Shown here: in pieces, positions 52,831 through 61,001 of the stretch
Layout of the letters: each line of letters opens with the position of its first letter
Position numbering within the stretch: position 1 is the stretch's first letter
Assembly: GCA_040081715.1 (NCBI GenBank)
Contig: JBEBFY010000011.1
Span: 53,886 to 117,885 of the forward strand
Source of the DNA: CANKJK01 sp040081715
GTDB lineage: Bacteria; Acidobacteriota; Vicinamibacteria; Vicinamibacterales; UBA2999
DNA: 64,000 nt
Reading direction: 5' to 3'
Notes under the pieces: generated by a model
Database searches by the model: none
The model's input: the letters and a program-made list of their open reading frames with translations, nothing else
Told to the model about the DNA's origin: nothing
Program-made: the position numbers and the translations under genes

Positions 52831-55728
52831 TCAGGGGACCAGCAATATCGGCGCAGGGCCGACACCAACCGTGCGAGCCACGATCGCCTTGGAGCCACCG
52901 GCAAGGTCGCGCTGGGTGGTGGCGGCCCAAGCTGCCGGCAGGGTGAAGGTCGTGTTGCCGTCGTTCCAGACGGCATAGCCGGTGGATCCGTCTTTCAGGC
53001 GGATCGTCACCTGCCAGGTGCCGTTACTGGTACGAGCCCGACTGAGCATCGTGGCCCCGCTCAACCATCCGGCCACCTCCCGGTAGGCGACGCCCGCGGT
53101 GGTGGGGGCAACGTACCCGGGTTGACTCAGGGGATTGCCGAAGTCGATGTCCCACGCATAGAAGCTGAAGTTGCTGTGCCCCCACCAGGGCTGCACGAGA
53201 TAGGCGCGCGCGATTGACCCTGCGGCCGCCGCATCGCTGACTGGAGCACCGTTGATGCTGCCTTCGGTATTCCAGATCGCGAGACTCGACAGGCCGTGGC
53301 GCGCGAGCACATCCCTCAGCCCAGCGGCCTCCGGCTCATCGAGCTCAGGTCGATAGTCCGTGTAGAGGTGCCACGAGACGATATCGATGTAGTCCCCTCC
53401 TCCTTTGGAGAGGAACTCATCCAACCACGGGAAACCGTTCGCCGTGATGTTGGGCGCGAGCACCACGTTGGCCGGATCGACGGCCTTCAGTTCTTCCCTG
53501 GCCGCCCGTGTCAGTTCGACCATGTTGTCAACGGACCCGGTGAAGAAGCCGCTGTAGTCCACCTCGTTCCACAGTTCCCAGTACTTGACGCGCCCCCTGT
53601 AGCGCAGCGCCACCGTGCGCACGTAGTTGCGCCAGTCGTTGAGATTGGCCGGCTCGGCCCTGTCTGCGTCGCCGGGGCGGGCCGATGCCCAGAGTGGCGT
53701 CATGCCAAGGGTGTAGAGAATCCCCTGGTTGGCAGCCTGGGCGGCGTCGACGTAGTAGTCCATGCGCCGCCAGTCCCATGCACCCTTGACGGGCTCGAGA
53801 TCTTCCCAGCGCGTCCCGGTGTCCCACAGCCGCAAGAGCCCGAACCCTTCGGCGCCAGGCCACGTGTTGTAGGTCCCCCACTTGTTGATTGTCATGCCCG
53901 TGAAGGTGGTCGCCAACGGCGCCGTGTTGGCGATGCAGTCGGTGGAGGCGAGTTCGCGCAAGCTGGCGTCGTCGGCCTCGACGGTGCCGGAGGTGAGGAA
54001 GCTCAGTCCAAAATAGCCGGGCACCTGGTCATGCCAGCCCCCGCGAATGACAAACTCCTGCCATGCGGGCGTCAGCGTCACTCTCTGGGCAGCTTTCGAC
54101 TCGTACCACGGACCTTGGCGGCGGAAGTGAAACAGAACCGTGGGCGAGTCTGGAGAACGCAGCCAGATTCGCCCCTCGTAGGTGATGCCGGACTTGAAGG
54201 TGAACGGCTGGGCGACGATGACACCTGCGTCGGCCGTGACGCCAGCTACGGTGAGCCTCTGCGCCTTGCTGGAGCTGCGCCCCGGGGCCAAGGCAAAGTT
54301 CACGGTGGCCCCGCCCCAGTGGTTCTCCGTCCAGTTGGTCGCGTAACCGCCACTCATCGTTTCAAAGCCAGCGTTCAGGAGCAGCTCCGTCGGCAATGGC
54401 GCTGGCGGATCGCATGGCGTCGTTGCGGCGCCGACGAGGATCGTGACATCGGCGGTTGTCGTCAGCGTGCTGTCGGTGGCGGTTAACCGGAGGACGTAGG
54501 TCCCGGCGGCGGAGAACGCAGCAGCGGTGCTCCGCGCGGTCACGTCGCCGAACACGACGGTGCCAGGGCCACTCACCCTGGACCAGGTCTGGGTCAGGGT
54601 GCTGCCGGCGGGCAAACCGTCATCCGTCGTCGTGCCGTTGAGCGTGGCCGAGGCCGGCAGCGTGATGGTCTGACCGGGTCCGGCGCTCACGCCGGGTGGT
54701 TGATTCTGAGTGGGCTGGTAGTAGGCACCGGCGACCGAGGCAGCGAACCCGCTCGAGGAGGTCAGCCAGTGAAACTCGCCCGTCCCCGGGCGCACAAAGG
54801 CGAGGTCCCCCTTGCCATCCCCATCGATATCGCCGATGAGCGGCACGTCGGCAACCCCGGCGACCACCGAGCCCCACTTCTTTGCACCGGACGACCTGGA
54901 ACTGTAGCCGCTGGAGGAGGTGAGCCAGGCGAACGTGCCGGTTCCTGGCCGCCAGTAGATCAGGTCCGCCTTGCGGTCCCCATCGATGTCCCCGATGAGC
55001 GGCACGTCGGGAACTCCGGCGACCACCGAGCCCCACTTCTTTGCGCCGGCTGACCTGGAACTGTAGCCGCTGGAGGAGGTGAGCCAGGAGAAGGTGCCGG
55101 TTCCTGGCCGCCAGTAGATCAGGTCTGCCTTGCGGTCTCCATCGATGTCGCCGATGAGCGGCACGTCAGAGACCCCCGACACGACCGCGCCCCATTGTTT
55201 TGAGCGGGCCGATCCAGAACTGTACCCGCTGGAGGAGGTGAGCCAGTAGAACGTGCCGACCCGTGGGCGCCACACAAGCAGGTCTGCCTCACTGTCGCCA
55301 TCCATGTCGCCGACAAGGGGCACATCAGGGACTCCACTGGTCACGGTGCCCCATTGCCTCGACCCGGCGGCGGCCTCGTCGTACCAACTCGATGAGGTCA
55401 GCCAGTGGAACGTGCCGGTTCCTGGGCGCCACACGACCGGATCCCCTTTGCCGTCCCCGTCGATGTCGCCCATGAGCGGCACATCCGGAACGCCCGCCAC
55501 CATCGAACCCCACTGCGTGGCCCCGGCCGCTCCGTCACTGAACCAATTCGAGGACGTGACCCACCGCCAGGTGCCGGTCTGGGACAGCCATGTGACCAGG
55601 TCGCTTCTCGTGTCGCCATCGACGTCCCGCAGAAAGGGCACGTCGCCGCCGGCTGCACGAAGTACGGACGCCATGAACGCAACCACGAAGAGCGGCACAA
55701 CCATCACACGGGGCAATACCCTCTGCAT
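52831..55728 (-). CDS. Secreted multidomain glycoside hydrolase (FG-GAP repeats, PKD, CBM, GH-A barrel)
   Basis: 965 residues from ATG 55728, which gives a signal peptide (about 1-27). Next come six ~53-residue FG-GAP-like repeats (about 28-345), each with a calcium-binding DxDGD (GDIDGDGKGD), a PKD-like domain, a CBM4/9-like jelly roll (LNAGFETMSGGYATNWTENH) and a TIM-barrel glycosidase of clan GH-A. The barrel has the acid/base Glu in KYWELWNEV (near 718) and the nucleophile Glu in IWNTEGS (near 821). It resembles GH39/GH5-like enzymes. It probably cuts or remodels an external polysaccharide, perhaps the one made next door (inference). The frame extends ~48 codons upstream without a signal peptide. 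Confidence 0.85.
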   Translation of the reverse strand: MQRVLPRVMVVPLFVVAFMASVLRAAGGDVPFLRDVDGDTRSDLVTWLSQTGTWRWVTSSNWFSDGAAGATQWGSMVAGVPDVPLMGDIDGDGKGDPVVWRPGTGTFHWLTSSSWYDEAAAGSRQWGTVTSGVPDVPLVGDMDGDSEADLLVWRPRVGTFYWLTSSSGYSSGSARSKQWGAVVSGVSDVPLIGDIDGDRKADLIYWRPGTGTFSWLTSSSGYSSRSAGAKKWGSVVAGVPDVPLIGDIDGDRKADLIYWRPGTGTFAWLTSSSGYSSRSSGAKKWGSVVAGVADVPLIGDIDGDGKGDLAFVRPGTGEFHWLTSSSGFAASVAGAYYQPTQNQPPGVSAGPGQTITLPASATLNGTTTDDGLPAGSTLTQTWSRVSGPGTVVFGDVTARSTAAAFSAAGTYVLRLTATDSTLTTTADVTILVGAATTPCDPPAPLPTELLLNAGFETMSGGYATNWTENHWGGATVNFALAPGRSSSKAQRLTVAGVTADAGVIVAQPFTFKSGITYEGRIWLRSPDSPTVLFHFRRQGPWYESKAAQRVTLTPAWQEFVIRGGWHDQVPGYFGLSFLTSGTVEADDASLRELASTDCIANTAPLATTFTGMTINKWGTYNTWPGAEGFGLLRLWDTGTRWEDLEPVKGAWDWRRMDYYVDAAQAANQGILYTLGMTPLWASARPGDADRAEPANLNDWRNYVRTVALRYRGRVKYWELWNEVDYSGFFTGSVDNMVELTRAAREELKAVDPANVVLAPNITANGFPWLDEFLSKGGGDYIDIVSWHLYTDYRPELDEPEAAGLRDVLARHGLSSLAIWNTEGSINGAPVSDAAAAGSIARAYLVQPWWGHSNFSFYAWDIDFGNPLSQPGYVAPTTAGVAYREVAGWLSGATMLSRARTSNGTWQVTIRLKDGSTGYAVWNDGNTTFTLPAAWAATTQRDLAGGSKAIVARTVGVGPAPILLVP
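54745..55690 (-). repeat. Six ~159-bp repeats encoding FG-GAP modules
   Basis: Period 159 bases (53 residues), for example the same GAGCCCCACTTCTTTGC stretch at 54869 and 55028. The central copies are nearly identical at DNA level, indicating recent expansion or gene conversion, while the outer copies have diverged. Confidence 0.8.
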
Positions 55729-55779
55729 GCGCGGGGTGCTTGTGCAACGGGTCTGCCACCTAAAATGCTCGCTTAGTGG

Positions 55780-55799
55780 AGATTTCGATCTCGAAATCT
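55780..55799. promoter_or_regulatory. Perfect 20-bp inverted repeat (operator candidate)
   Basis: Half-sites AGATTTCGA and TCGAAATCT around a two-base centre, in the 183-bp gap between divergent genes (glycosidase and RodZ-like protein). The symmetry suits a dimeric repressor. Nearby TTGTCTG/CAGACAA (55816-55822 and 55858-55864) and GATTGTGGC/GCCACAATC (55826-55834 and 55866-55874) form further, mutually interfering inverted pairs. Confidence 0.5.
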
Positions 55800-55911
55800 G
55801 ACTCAGGGCAGATATTTGTCTGTCGGATTGTGGCGTTCTCAGACTCGACTTTCTGGTCAGACAAGGCCACAATCACTGACACAACCGTGAGGCCTATCCT
55901 GGAGTCGAGCG

Positions 55912-57084
55912 ATGACTGGACGTGATCAGCAGGATCCGCCGGCCCCACCGTCTGAGAACGTTTCCGACCTCGTCAACCACTACCGGGCGCAAAAGGACGC
56001 CTGGAGAGAGTGGGAGAGCCAGATCGAGAAACTGCACCACCAGATACTGACCGCCGCGGAACGTCGCGCAGCCACAATCGTCACGACGGCCCGTGCCGAC
56101 ATCAGACGCATTCTTGTTGAGGCGCGCCGTGACCTGCTCGATCTGACCTCCCACGTCCGGGAAGTGACCGGAGGGCAGGAAGACCGTAGCGTTCGAGGCG
56201 AGACTGCCCCGGTACACGCACCTGAAACCGGACAGTGGAGCCGGGACGATGCCGGGGCGAAGAAAGAGACGGTTGTCGGCGACATCCACGACCGTCTTCT
56301 GAGCGCTCGCCACGATGTCCGCCGCCTGCTCGACGAAGCACGGCCCGCGCTCGAGAGGCTGTCCGAGGAAGCGCTGCCGCCTCGCCAACCACCGGAACCC
56401 AAGCCTGAAGAAGCGCGGACATCGACGTTCGTCGCCGAGCGTTCGATTTGGGCGGAGGCGGCTTCCGTTGCCGAAGCGCGGCCGCCCGCTTCGGCCGGGG
56501 ATGCCTCGGACGCGCACACGTCTCGCGGAGACGGCGACGGGACACGGGAAGGGCGTTCGAAAAAGATACTGATTGCGCTCGCTTCGGTGGTTGCCGCCGC
56601 CATCCTGCTGGGCCTGGCCTGGTGGCTCCGTCCTGAACGGGTTCCCCTGGAGCTCCCAGTGACTCAGGCAGCCGCAGCCCCGGCCGCTGCGGCGCCGGCC
56701 ACCGCGCCCGCTACTGCGGCACCGGCGACCGCGGCGCCCGTGCAGCCCTCCCCTTCACCTGCCGTCAACAAGACGCCGCCACCACCGCCGGCCGCCGCAG
56801 CGCCCGGGTCGCTCGTGATCATCGTCGAAGCCCGCCGCGAAGCCTGGATACAGTCCACGATCGACGGCAAGGCTGACGCCGGCCGTCTCTATCCGGCCGG
56901 TGAGACACGACGGATCGACGGCGCGCGCAGTATCCGCCTTCGGGTTGGGGACGCCGGCGCCGTGACCGTCTCCGTCAACGGGAAGAATGCCGAGATTCTC
57001 GGACAGGACGGCCGCATTGTCACCCGCCGGTACGGGGCGGACGACGAGCCGCTGCCGCCGGCAACTCCTGGTGGTGAGCGGTAG
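55912..57084 (+). CDS. Single-pass membrane protein with RodZ-like C-terminal domain (DUF4115-like)
   Basis: 390 residues. An N-terminal cytoplasmic coiled-coil part (about 15-160; RREL-type helices such as RRILVEARRDLLDLTSHV), one membrane helix (about 220-240, ILIALASVVAAAILLGLAWW), an Ala/Pro-rich linker (about 250-300) and a C-terminal domain SLVIIVEARREAWIQSTIDG that matches the periplasmic domain of RodZ-like proteins. It lacks the RodZ helix-turn-helix. It may sense or organise the envelope. The next gene begins on the base after its stop, so the two products probably act together. Confidence 0.7.
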   Translation: MTGRDQQDPPAPPSENVSDLVNHYRAQKDAWREWESQIEKLHHQILTAAERRAATIVTTARADIRRILVEARRDLLDLTSHVREVTGGQEDRSVRGETAPVHAPETGQWSRDDAGAKKETVVGDIHDRLLSARHDVRRLLDEARPALERLSEEALPPRQPPEPKPEEARTSTFVAERSIWAEAASVAEARPPASAGDASDAHTSRGDGDGTREGRSKKILIALASVVAAAILLGLAWWLRPERVPLELPVTQAAAAPAAAAPATAPATAAPATAAPVQPSPSPAVNKTPPPPPAAAAPGSLVIIVEARREAWIQSTIDGKADAGRLYPAGETRRIDGARSIRLRVGDAGAVTVSVNGKNAEILGQDGRIVTRRYGADDEPLPPATPGGER

Positions 57085-59106
57085 ATGACGATCCTCTACC
57101 TCACCTCGGACCGGCGCAGCGCCGAGAACCTGCAACGGCAGATGACTGAGTCCTCACCGGATACGGACCTGAGGATCAGCGATCGCACAGACGACGCGCG
57201 CCACCTCCTCGCGACAGGCGACATCGACGCGGTACTCATCGACACCGGATTGCCCGAGGACGACGTCGTGGGTCTAGTCACCGACATTCGCCGGGACCGG
57301 CTGCCCCTGGTCGTCATCGTTGCGGATGCGAGCGCCGTGCGCTCCAGCGCCTTCTGGGCCCTTCAGGCTGACTATGTCTGGGCCTACGATGCCGACACGG
57401 GCTATGCGCGCAGCCTCCAGCGGCTGGCCCGGGATGTGTTGGTGGCCATTCGCCAGGCCGTGGAGCGTAGCCGGGCGGAACACGATCCTCCCAGGGGACC
57501 CGTGCGCACCGCCTACATCGGCGGCGACGACGTGGTACGCGGGTTTCTCGGAGCCGCGCGCGACGTGCACATGACCACGGCGGACGACCCGGGGTGTGAC
57601 GTGGTCGTCATCGATGCCTCGCCGTTCGACGCAATTGAGCCGCTCCGTGAGTTGCGGACCGTCGCGCCGCTGGTACCCGTCGTGCTGTTGTGCGATGCCG
57701 AGATCCGGGATCCCGAGGATGTCGCGAACGTCCTCCGCATCGACCGAGTCCTTGCGAAGTCCGAGAGTTGGCCGCCGCGGCTGCTCACCCTCGTGCACGC
57801 CGTGGCCGAGCAGGGACCGCGCTCGTGGCAGGAGCCCGAGCGTCCGAGGATGCCCAGCGCCGCGCCGCGTCCGGACGCCCCCATCGCGCCGGGCGACGCC
57901 GGGGCCCGTCAGCAGCACCTGGCCGTGCGCAAGGGTGACCCGGCGACATCAGCCCCGTGGAGCCCCGACGTCGAAGGCTGGGGGACTGACGCCGGAGTTG
58001 GCCTGCAGTGGGCCGCCCATCCGGAGGCGATGACCTCTGAACCGCCACAGGACCTTGCCACCTGCCAGGCCCAATGCATCACGCTGCAACGGCGGCTGGA
58101 CGAGGTCCGGGCCAGCGCGCGCCTGGCCTCGATCCTCGAGGCCGATCGGCTGGACTCGATCCTCGAGGCCGAGCGCCTCGAATGGAGCACCAGGCTGGAA
58201 GCACTCTCAGCGAGCCAGCAGCAGGAACTCGCGACCAGCCGTGCCGACCGCGACCAGGTGCAGCAGTTGCTGGACGAGACCAAGGCCCGTGCGGCGCGTC
58301 TCGCCTCGGCGCTCGATGACGAGCGCGCCGGATCGCGATCTCAGCTGGACACGCTCGCCGCACAACAGCAACAGGATCTCACGCAGGAACGCGCCCAGCG
58401 CCACGAGATGGTGCTGAAGCTTCGGGCGGCGCAGGACGAGATCCGGCGCAAGACACGACTCTCCGTGCTCACCGACGGCGTCGTGACCCAGCTGGCATCG
58501 TTCATCCGCCAGATGGAGGCGCAGGTCAGCCGAGCTGCCGAGGACGCCCCGGCCGCATCACCGCTCGGCGGCCACCTGGATCGCGCACGACGCACCGCCG
58601 GACGGGCCCAGGATCTCGCGCGCCGCTTTCAGGCGTTCTGCCGGGGCCCGGCGGAGCCCCCGGAACTCACCGACCTCAACAGGATCATTCTCGACCTGGA
58701 GGCCATGCTGCAGCGCCTGATCGGGAGCCAGAGCGACCTTCTGCTCCGGATCGAGTCGACGGTCGCGCTGGTCGCACTGAGCCAGGGACAGATCCGCCGG
58801 CTCCTCTTTGGGCTGCTGGCGGCCTGCGGCGATGCGCTGCCAATTGGCGGACAGGTCACGCTGGAGACCAGGAATGTCGAGATCGTCCCCTCGTGGGACA
58901 CGCGCGTCCCGTGCGCCGAGCCCGTTCCGTTCGTTCGCCTGACGGTCATGGCGTCCGGCCATGCGCCACAGCCGATGCGCGTCACACCCGCGCTCGAGTC
59001 GCTCATCCAGGAATGCGACGGGCACTGCGAGGAGGTCTCGACCGACGATCCCTCGAGCGGGTTCTGCCTCTCCCTGCCGCGCAGCACCGGGGCCCCGCAA
59101 AGCTGA
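57085..59106 (+). CDS. Histidine-kinase-like protein with two degenerate receivers (probable pseudokinase)
   Basis: 673 residues. Receiver-like domain 1 (about 1-125) keeps an acceptor-like Asp in AVLIDTGLP but lacks the conserved Lys; domain 2 (about 143-245) has VVVIDASPFD and a Lys in VLAKSE. A long coiled coil (about 320-460) and a kinase-like C terminus follow. No DHp phospho-accepting His is seen, and the N-box Asn expected in the ATP-lid region is missing (RRLLFGLLAACGDALPIGGQ), although the flanking DLNRIILDLEAMLQRLIG and VTLETRNVEIV match hybrid kinases. It is likely a signalling scaffold coupled to the membrane protein before it. Confidence 0.72.
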   Translation: MTILYLTSDRRSAENLQRQMTESSPDTDLRISDRTDDARHLLATGDIDAVLIDTGLPEDDVVGLVTDIRRDRLPLVVIVADASAVRSSAFWALQADYVWAYDADTGYARSLQRLARDVLVAIRQAVERSRAEHDPPRGPVRTAYIGGDDVVRGFLGAARDVHMTTADDPGCDVVVIDASPFDAIEPLRELRTVAPLVPVVLLCDAEIRDPEDVANVLRIDRVLAKSESWPPRLLTLVHAVAEQGPRSWQEPERPRMPSAAPRPDAPIAPGDAGARQQHLAVRKGDPATSAPWSPDVEGWGTDAGVGLQWAAHPEAMTSEPPQDLATCQAQCITLQRRLDEVRASARLASILEADRLDSILEAERLEWSTRLEALSASQQQELATSRADRDQVQQLLDETKARAARLASALDDERAGSRSQLDTLAAQQQQDLTQERAQRHEMVLKLRAAQDEIRRKTRLSVLTDGVVTQLASFIRQMEAQVSRAAEDAPAASPLGGHLDRARRTAGRAQDLARRFQAFCRGPAEPPELTDLNRIILDLEAMLQRLIGSQSDLLLRIESTVALVALSQGQIRRLLFGLLAACGDALPIGGQVTLETRNVEIVPSWDTRVPCAEPVPFVRLTVMASGHAPQPMRVTPALESLIQECDGHCEEVSTDDPSSGFCLSLPRSTGAPQS

Positions 59107-59144
59107 CGCTGGCAGTTAGTCGACCGTCACCTCCAGCGGAGACG

Positions 59145-59213
59145 GCACAACGGTGGGCATCACCAGCCGCGCGACAGGAACGGGCGCGCGGTCTGGTGCA
59201 TGCCGTGTTAGGC
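59145..59213 (-). repeat. attC-like site of an integron gene cassette
   Basis: In minus-strand reading it begins GCCTAAC (59213-59207), one base after the toxin stop, and ends GTTGTGC (59151-59145), 69 bases in all. Between them GGCATCACCAGCCGCGCG (59156-59173) pairs perfectly with 59185-59204 except for two unpaired bases, T59192 and C59199, around an 11-base loop. The simple outer sites, long imperfect hairpin, extrahelical bases on one arm and the adjacent stop codon are the hallmarks of attC. The terminal site departs from GTTRRRY at one purine position. No integrase is in the window. Confidence 0.6.
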
Positions 59214-59214
59214 C

Positions 59215-59511
59215 TCAGCGCCTCGATCTCCATACCGCAGGATCGCGATGCCCATGAACCACGCCCACGACCACAACCGCGTCATTGATGAGTGCAAAGT
59301 AGATCGCGTAAGGAAAGCGCGGGATCAGTGCACGCCGCTTCTGGCCCTTGACTTCCGGAAAGGCCAGCGGCAACTCGCGGATCCGTTTGACCGTCTGGTC
59401 GACCGAAGCTCGAAACCTGCGCCCCAAGTCAGACTGGTGGTCTTCGAACCAGCGCTCCGCGTCGAGCATCTCGCGCTCGGCGGCCGGTCGGAAGATCACC
59501 GGACGGGTCAT
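59215..59511 (-). CDS. ParE/RelE-family toxin
   Basis: 98 residues. VIFRPAAEREMLDAERWFED, RIRELPLAFPEVKGQKRRAL and PYAIYFALINDAVVVVGVVH match the RelE/ParE fold; the C terminus has Arg/Trp residues (HGHRDPAVWRSRR) in the usual functional position. Such toxins cleave ribosome-bound mRNA or poison gyrase; which applies here is not evident. It overlaps the antitoxin gene by four bases and ends directly before the attC-like site. Confidence 0.88.
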   Translation of the reverse strand: MTRPVIFRPAAEREMLDAERWFEDHQSDLGRRFRASVDQTVKRIRELPLAFPEVKGQKRRALIPRFPYAIYFALINDAVVVVGVVHGHRDPAVWRSRR

Positions 59512-59735
59512 CGTCCGCCAGAAAACTTCTTGCGAACCTCTTCCCAGGGGATCCCAGTCGAGGGATCGGCAATGTGCTCCGCGAGGCGACGGTCGAGTTC
59601 CGCCGCCATTTGGGGAGTGAGTTCGACGGAGGCTTCTTGGTCGGACTCGTCAAGGCTGTCCCACAGCGCGATCGCCAGATCTGCCCGCTCGTGCGGTGGC
59701 AACTTGAGCAACGTCTCCATTACGTCCGGCGCCAT
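59508..59735 (-). CDS. Addiction-module antitoxin
   Basis: 75 residues. LLKLPPHERADLAIALWDSL and AELDRRLAEHIADPSTGIPW followed by EEVRKKF match the Unstab_antitox family that precedes RelE/ParE toxins. It is encoded first and overlaps the toxin start, the usual order for such modules. The C-terminal helix should cover the toxin; autoregulation of the module would be expected. Confidence 0.88.
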   Translation of the reverse strand: MAPDVMETLLKLPPHERADLAIALWDSLDESDQEASVELTPQMAAELDRRLAEHIADPSTGIPWEEVRKKFSGGR

Positions 59736-59785
59736 GAAGTCATCCTCCCATGAGTCCAGCGAGGGGGCAATCTGATTGTCGTGAG

Positions 59786-59792
59786 GCCTAAC
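59786..59792 (-). other. Cassette 5' boundary (GTTAGGC core site)
   Basis: On the minus strand GTTAGGC lies here, 5 bases after the FkbM stop and 50 bases before the antitoxin ATG. It is the inverted match of GCCTAAC at the start of the attC-like site (59213-59207), with the shared arms extended to GTTAGGCCTCA. A cassette would run from G|TTAGGC here to the G|TTGTGC end of the attC-like site, about 640 bases with only the toxin-antitoxin pair inside. Confidence 0.55.
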
Positions 59793-59797
59793 AGGCT

Positions 59798-60748
59798 CTA
59801 GGCATCCACCACCCTGAAATCCGTTCCCCGCAGCACTTCGGCCAGTTCGTCCGCATCGGCGCGGCAGAACAGCCAGTTATAGAAGGGATCCTTGTACGTG
59901 AAGGCCCCGCCCGGCGCCGGCACAATCTCGAAGTCGCGGATGTAATAGGCCGTAAACCCCGCCGCGATGATCTGCTGGGGCAACCGCGCCTCAATTTCCG
60001 GGGCCAGCATTTCGTAGACTAGCCATTTGATGCGCGGGGCCGCGGCGGCGGCGCCGGCCCAGACCTCCGCGCCCGCCCCCTCCACATCAACCTTGACGAA
60101 GGCGTCGGTGATGTCGTGGGCTTCCAGATAGTCGGCCAGCGTGGTGACCTTCACCTCCACCGCTACGGTGCGGTGGGTGGCGGTGAAATAGTCCGACAGC
60201 GACCCCGACAGGTTGTCGTCGAGATTGCGGTGAAAGGTCTGGGTTCCCATCCGGTCGCTGACCGCGACCTGGTTGGCGTGGGCCTTGATGGTGTTGCGGG
60301 TAAGGTTGGCGCTCAGGCGGCCGAACAGGTCCTCGTCCGGCTCGAACAGGTGCATGTCCCTGTGCTGCGACGGCCCCAGCGTCACCGCCGCTCCATAGGT
60401 AAACAGCCCCTCATTGGCGCCCACGTCGATGAATACCCGGCTCTTGCGCGCGAGAATCATGGCCAGCGCAAAGGTCGCCCGTTCGCCGACGTAGTGGTCG
60501 GGCCGGCCAAAGGTCAGGACCCGGCTGGCGGCCGGCGTCATCAGGCGCAGCCCCCCGGGAAGACCCATATTGGTCTCCAGCAACTCGCCATCCAGACCCG
60601 ACCGCGCACTGAGGATCGAGACCGGCCGCATGAAGCCGTGGCTCTTCAGTGCCACCGGCGCCAGGGCTGCCCAGCGGACAAAAGCTCGGCCCAGGGGACT
60701 ACGAGCGACGGCCCTGACCAGTACCTCCGCCATGGCGCGCCCGCTCAT
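59798..60748 (-). CDS. FkbM-family methyltransferase
   Basis: 316 residues. A class I methyltransferase with VFIDVGANEGLFTYGAAVTL (SAM-binding motif I), an acidic LFEPDEDLF and the FkbM-typical FVKVDVEGAGAEVWAG. FkbM proteins O-methylate sugars or polyketides; a surface glycan is likely here. The ATG 60748 overlaps the stop of a 26-codon frame (ATGA) upstream. It ends six bases before the cassette boundary. Confidence 0.85.
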   Translation of the reverse strand: MSGRAMAEVLVRAVARSPLGRAFVRWAALAPVALKSHGFMRPVSILSARSGLDGELLETNMGLPGGLRLMTPAASRVLTFGRPDHYVGERATFALAMILARKSRVFIDVGANEGLFTYGAAVTLGPSQHRDMHLFEPDEDLFGRLSANLTRNTIKAHANQVAVSDRMGTQTFHRNLDDNLSGSLSDYFTATHRTVAVEVKVTTLADYLEAHDITDAFVKVDVEGAGAEVWAGAAAAAPRIKWLVYEMLAPEIEARLPQQIIAAGFTAYYIRDFEIVPAPGGAFTYKDPFYNWLFCRADADELAEVLRGTDFRVVDA

Positions 60749-61001
60749 GCCACCGTCTCCAGTGCCAGCAGCCTGTCGACCCGGTGGGAGCCAACAAAAT
60801 GGATCAGCAGCCTTTCATCCCGCATCGATTCTACGGTAGCCGTCACCCGTGGTCTTCCACCATTGACGTTCGAGTGGTCACGAGAGAGTCACCGGTGAGC
60901 GCACCACACATGCGTCGCCAGCGCTCCCCCGGCGCTCTGAGAACCCGCGTAGAATCGCTCTCGAGTGGATAGTTGGGCGAACAACACCTGAACCTGCACG
61001 C
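60749..61001. other. Divergent intergenic region, possible 26-codon leader
   Basis: 253 bases between the divergent FkbM and carbamoyltransferase genes. A minus-strand frame from ATG 60825 (MRDERLLIHFVGSHRVDRLL) ends in a TGA that overlaps the FkbM start; it could be a translationally coupled leader, a remnant, or chance. No clear promoter or operator was seen. Confidence 0.3.

Noticed and set aside
54745..55690. Regular repeats as a possible CRISPR array
   Set aside because: The repeats are 159 bp, contiguous, in frame and encode FG-GAP modules; there are no spacers.
60745..60825. 26-codon frame overlapping the FkbM start as a firm gene
   Set aside because: It is too short to judge by eye and has no recognised homology; mentioned only in the intergenic entry.
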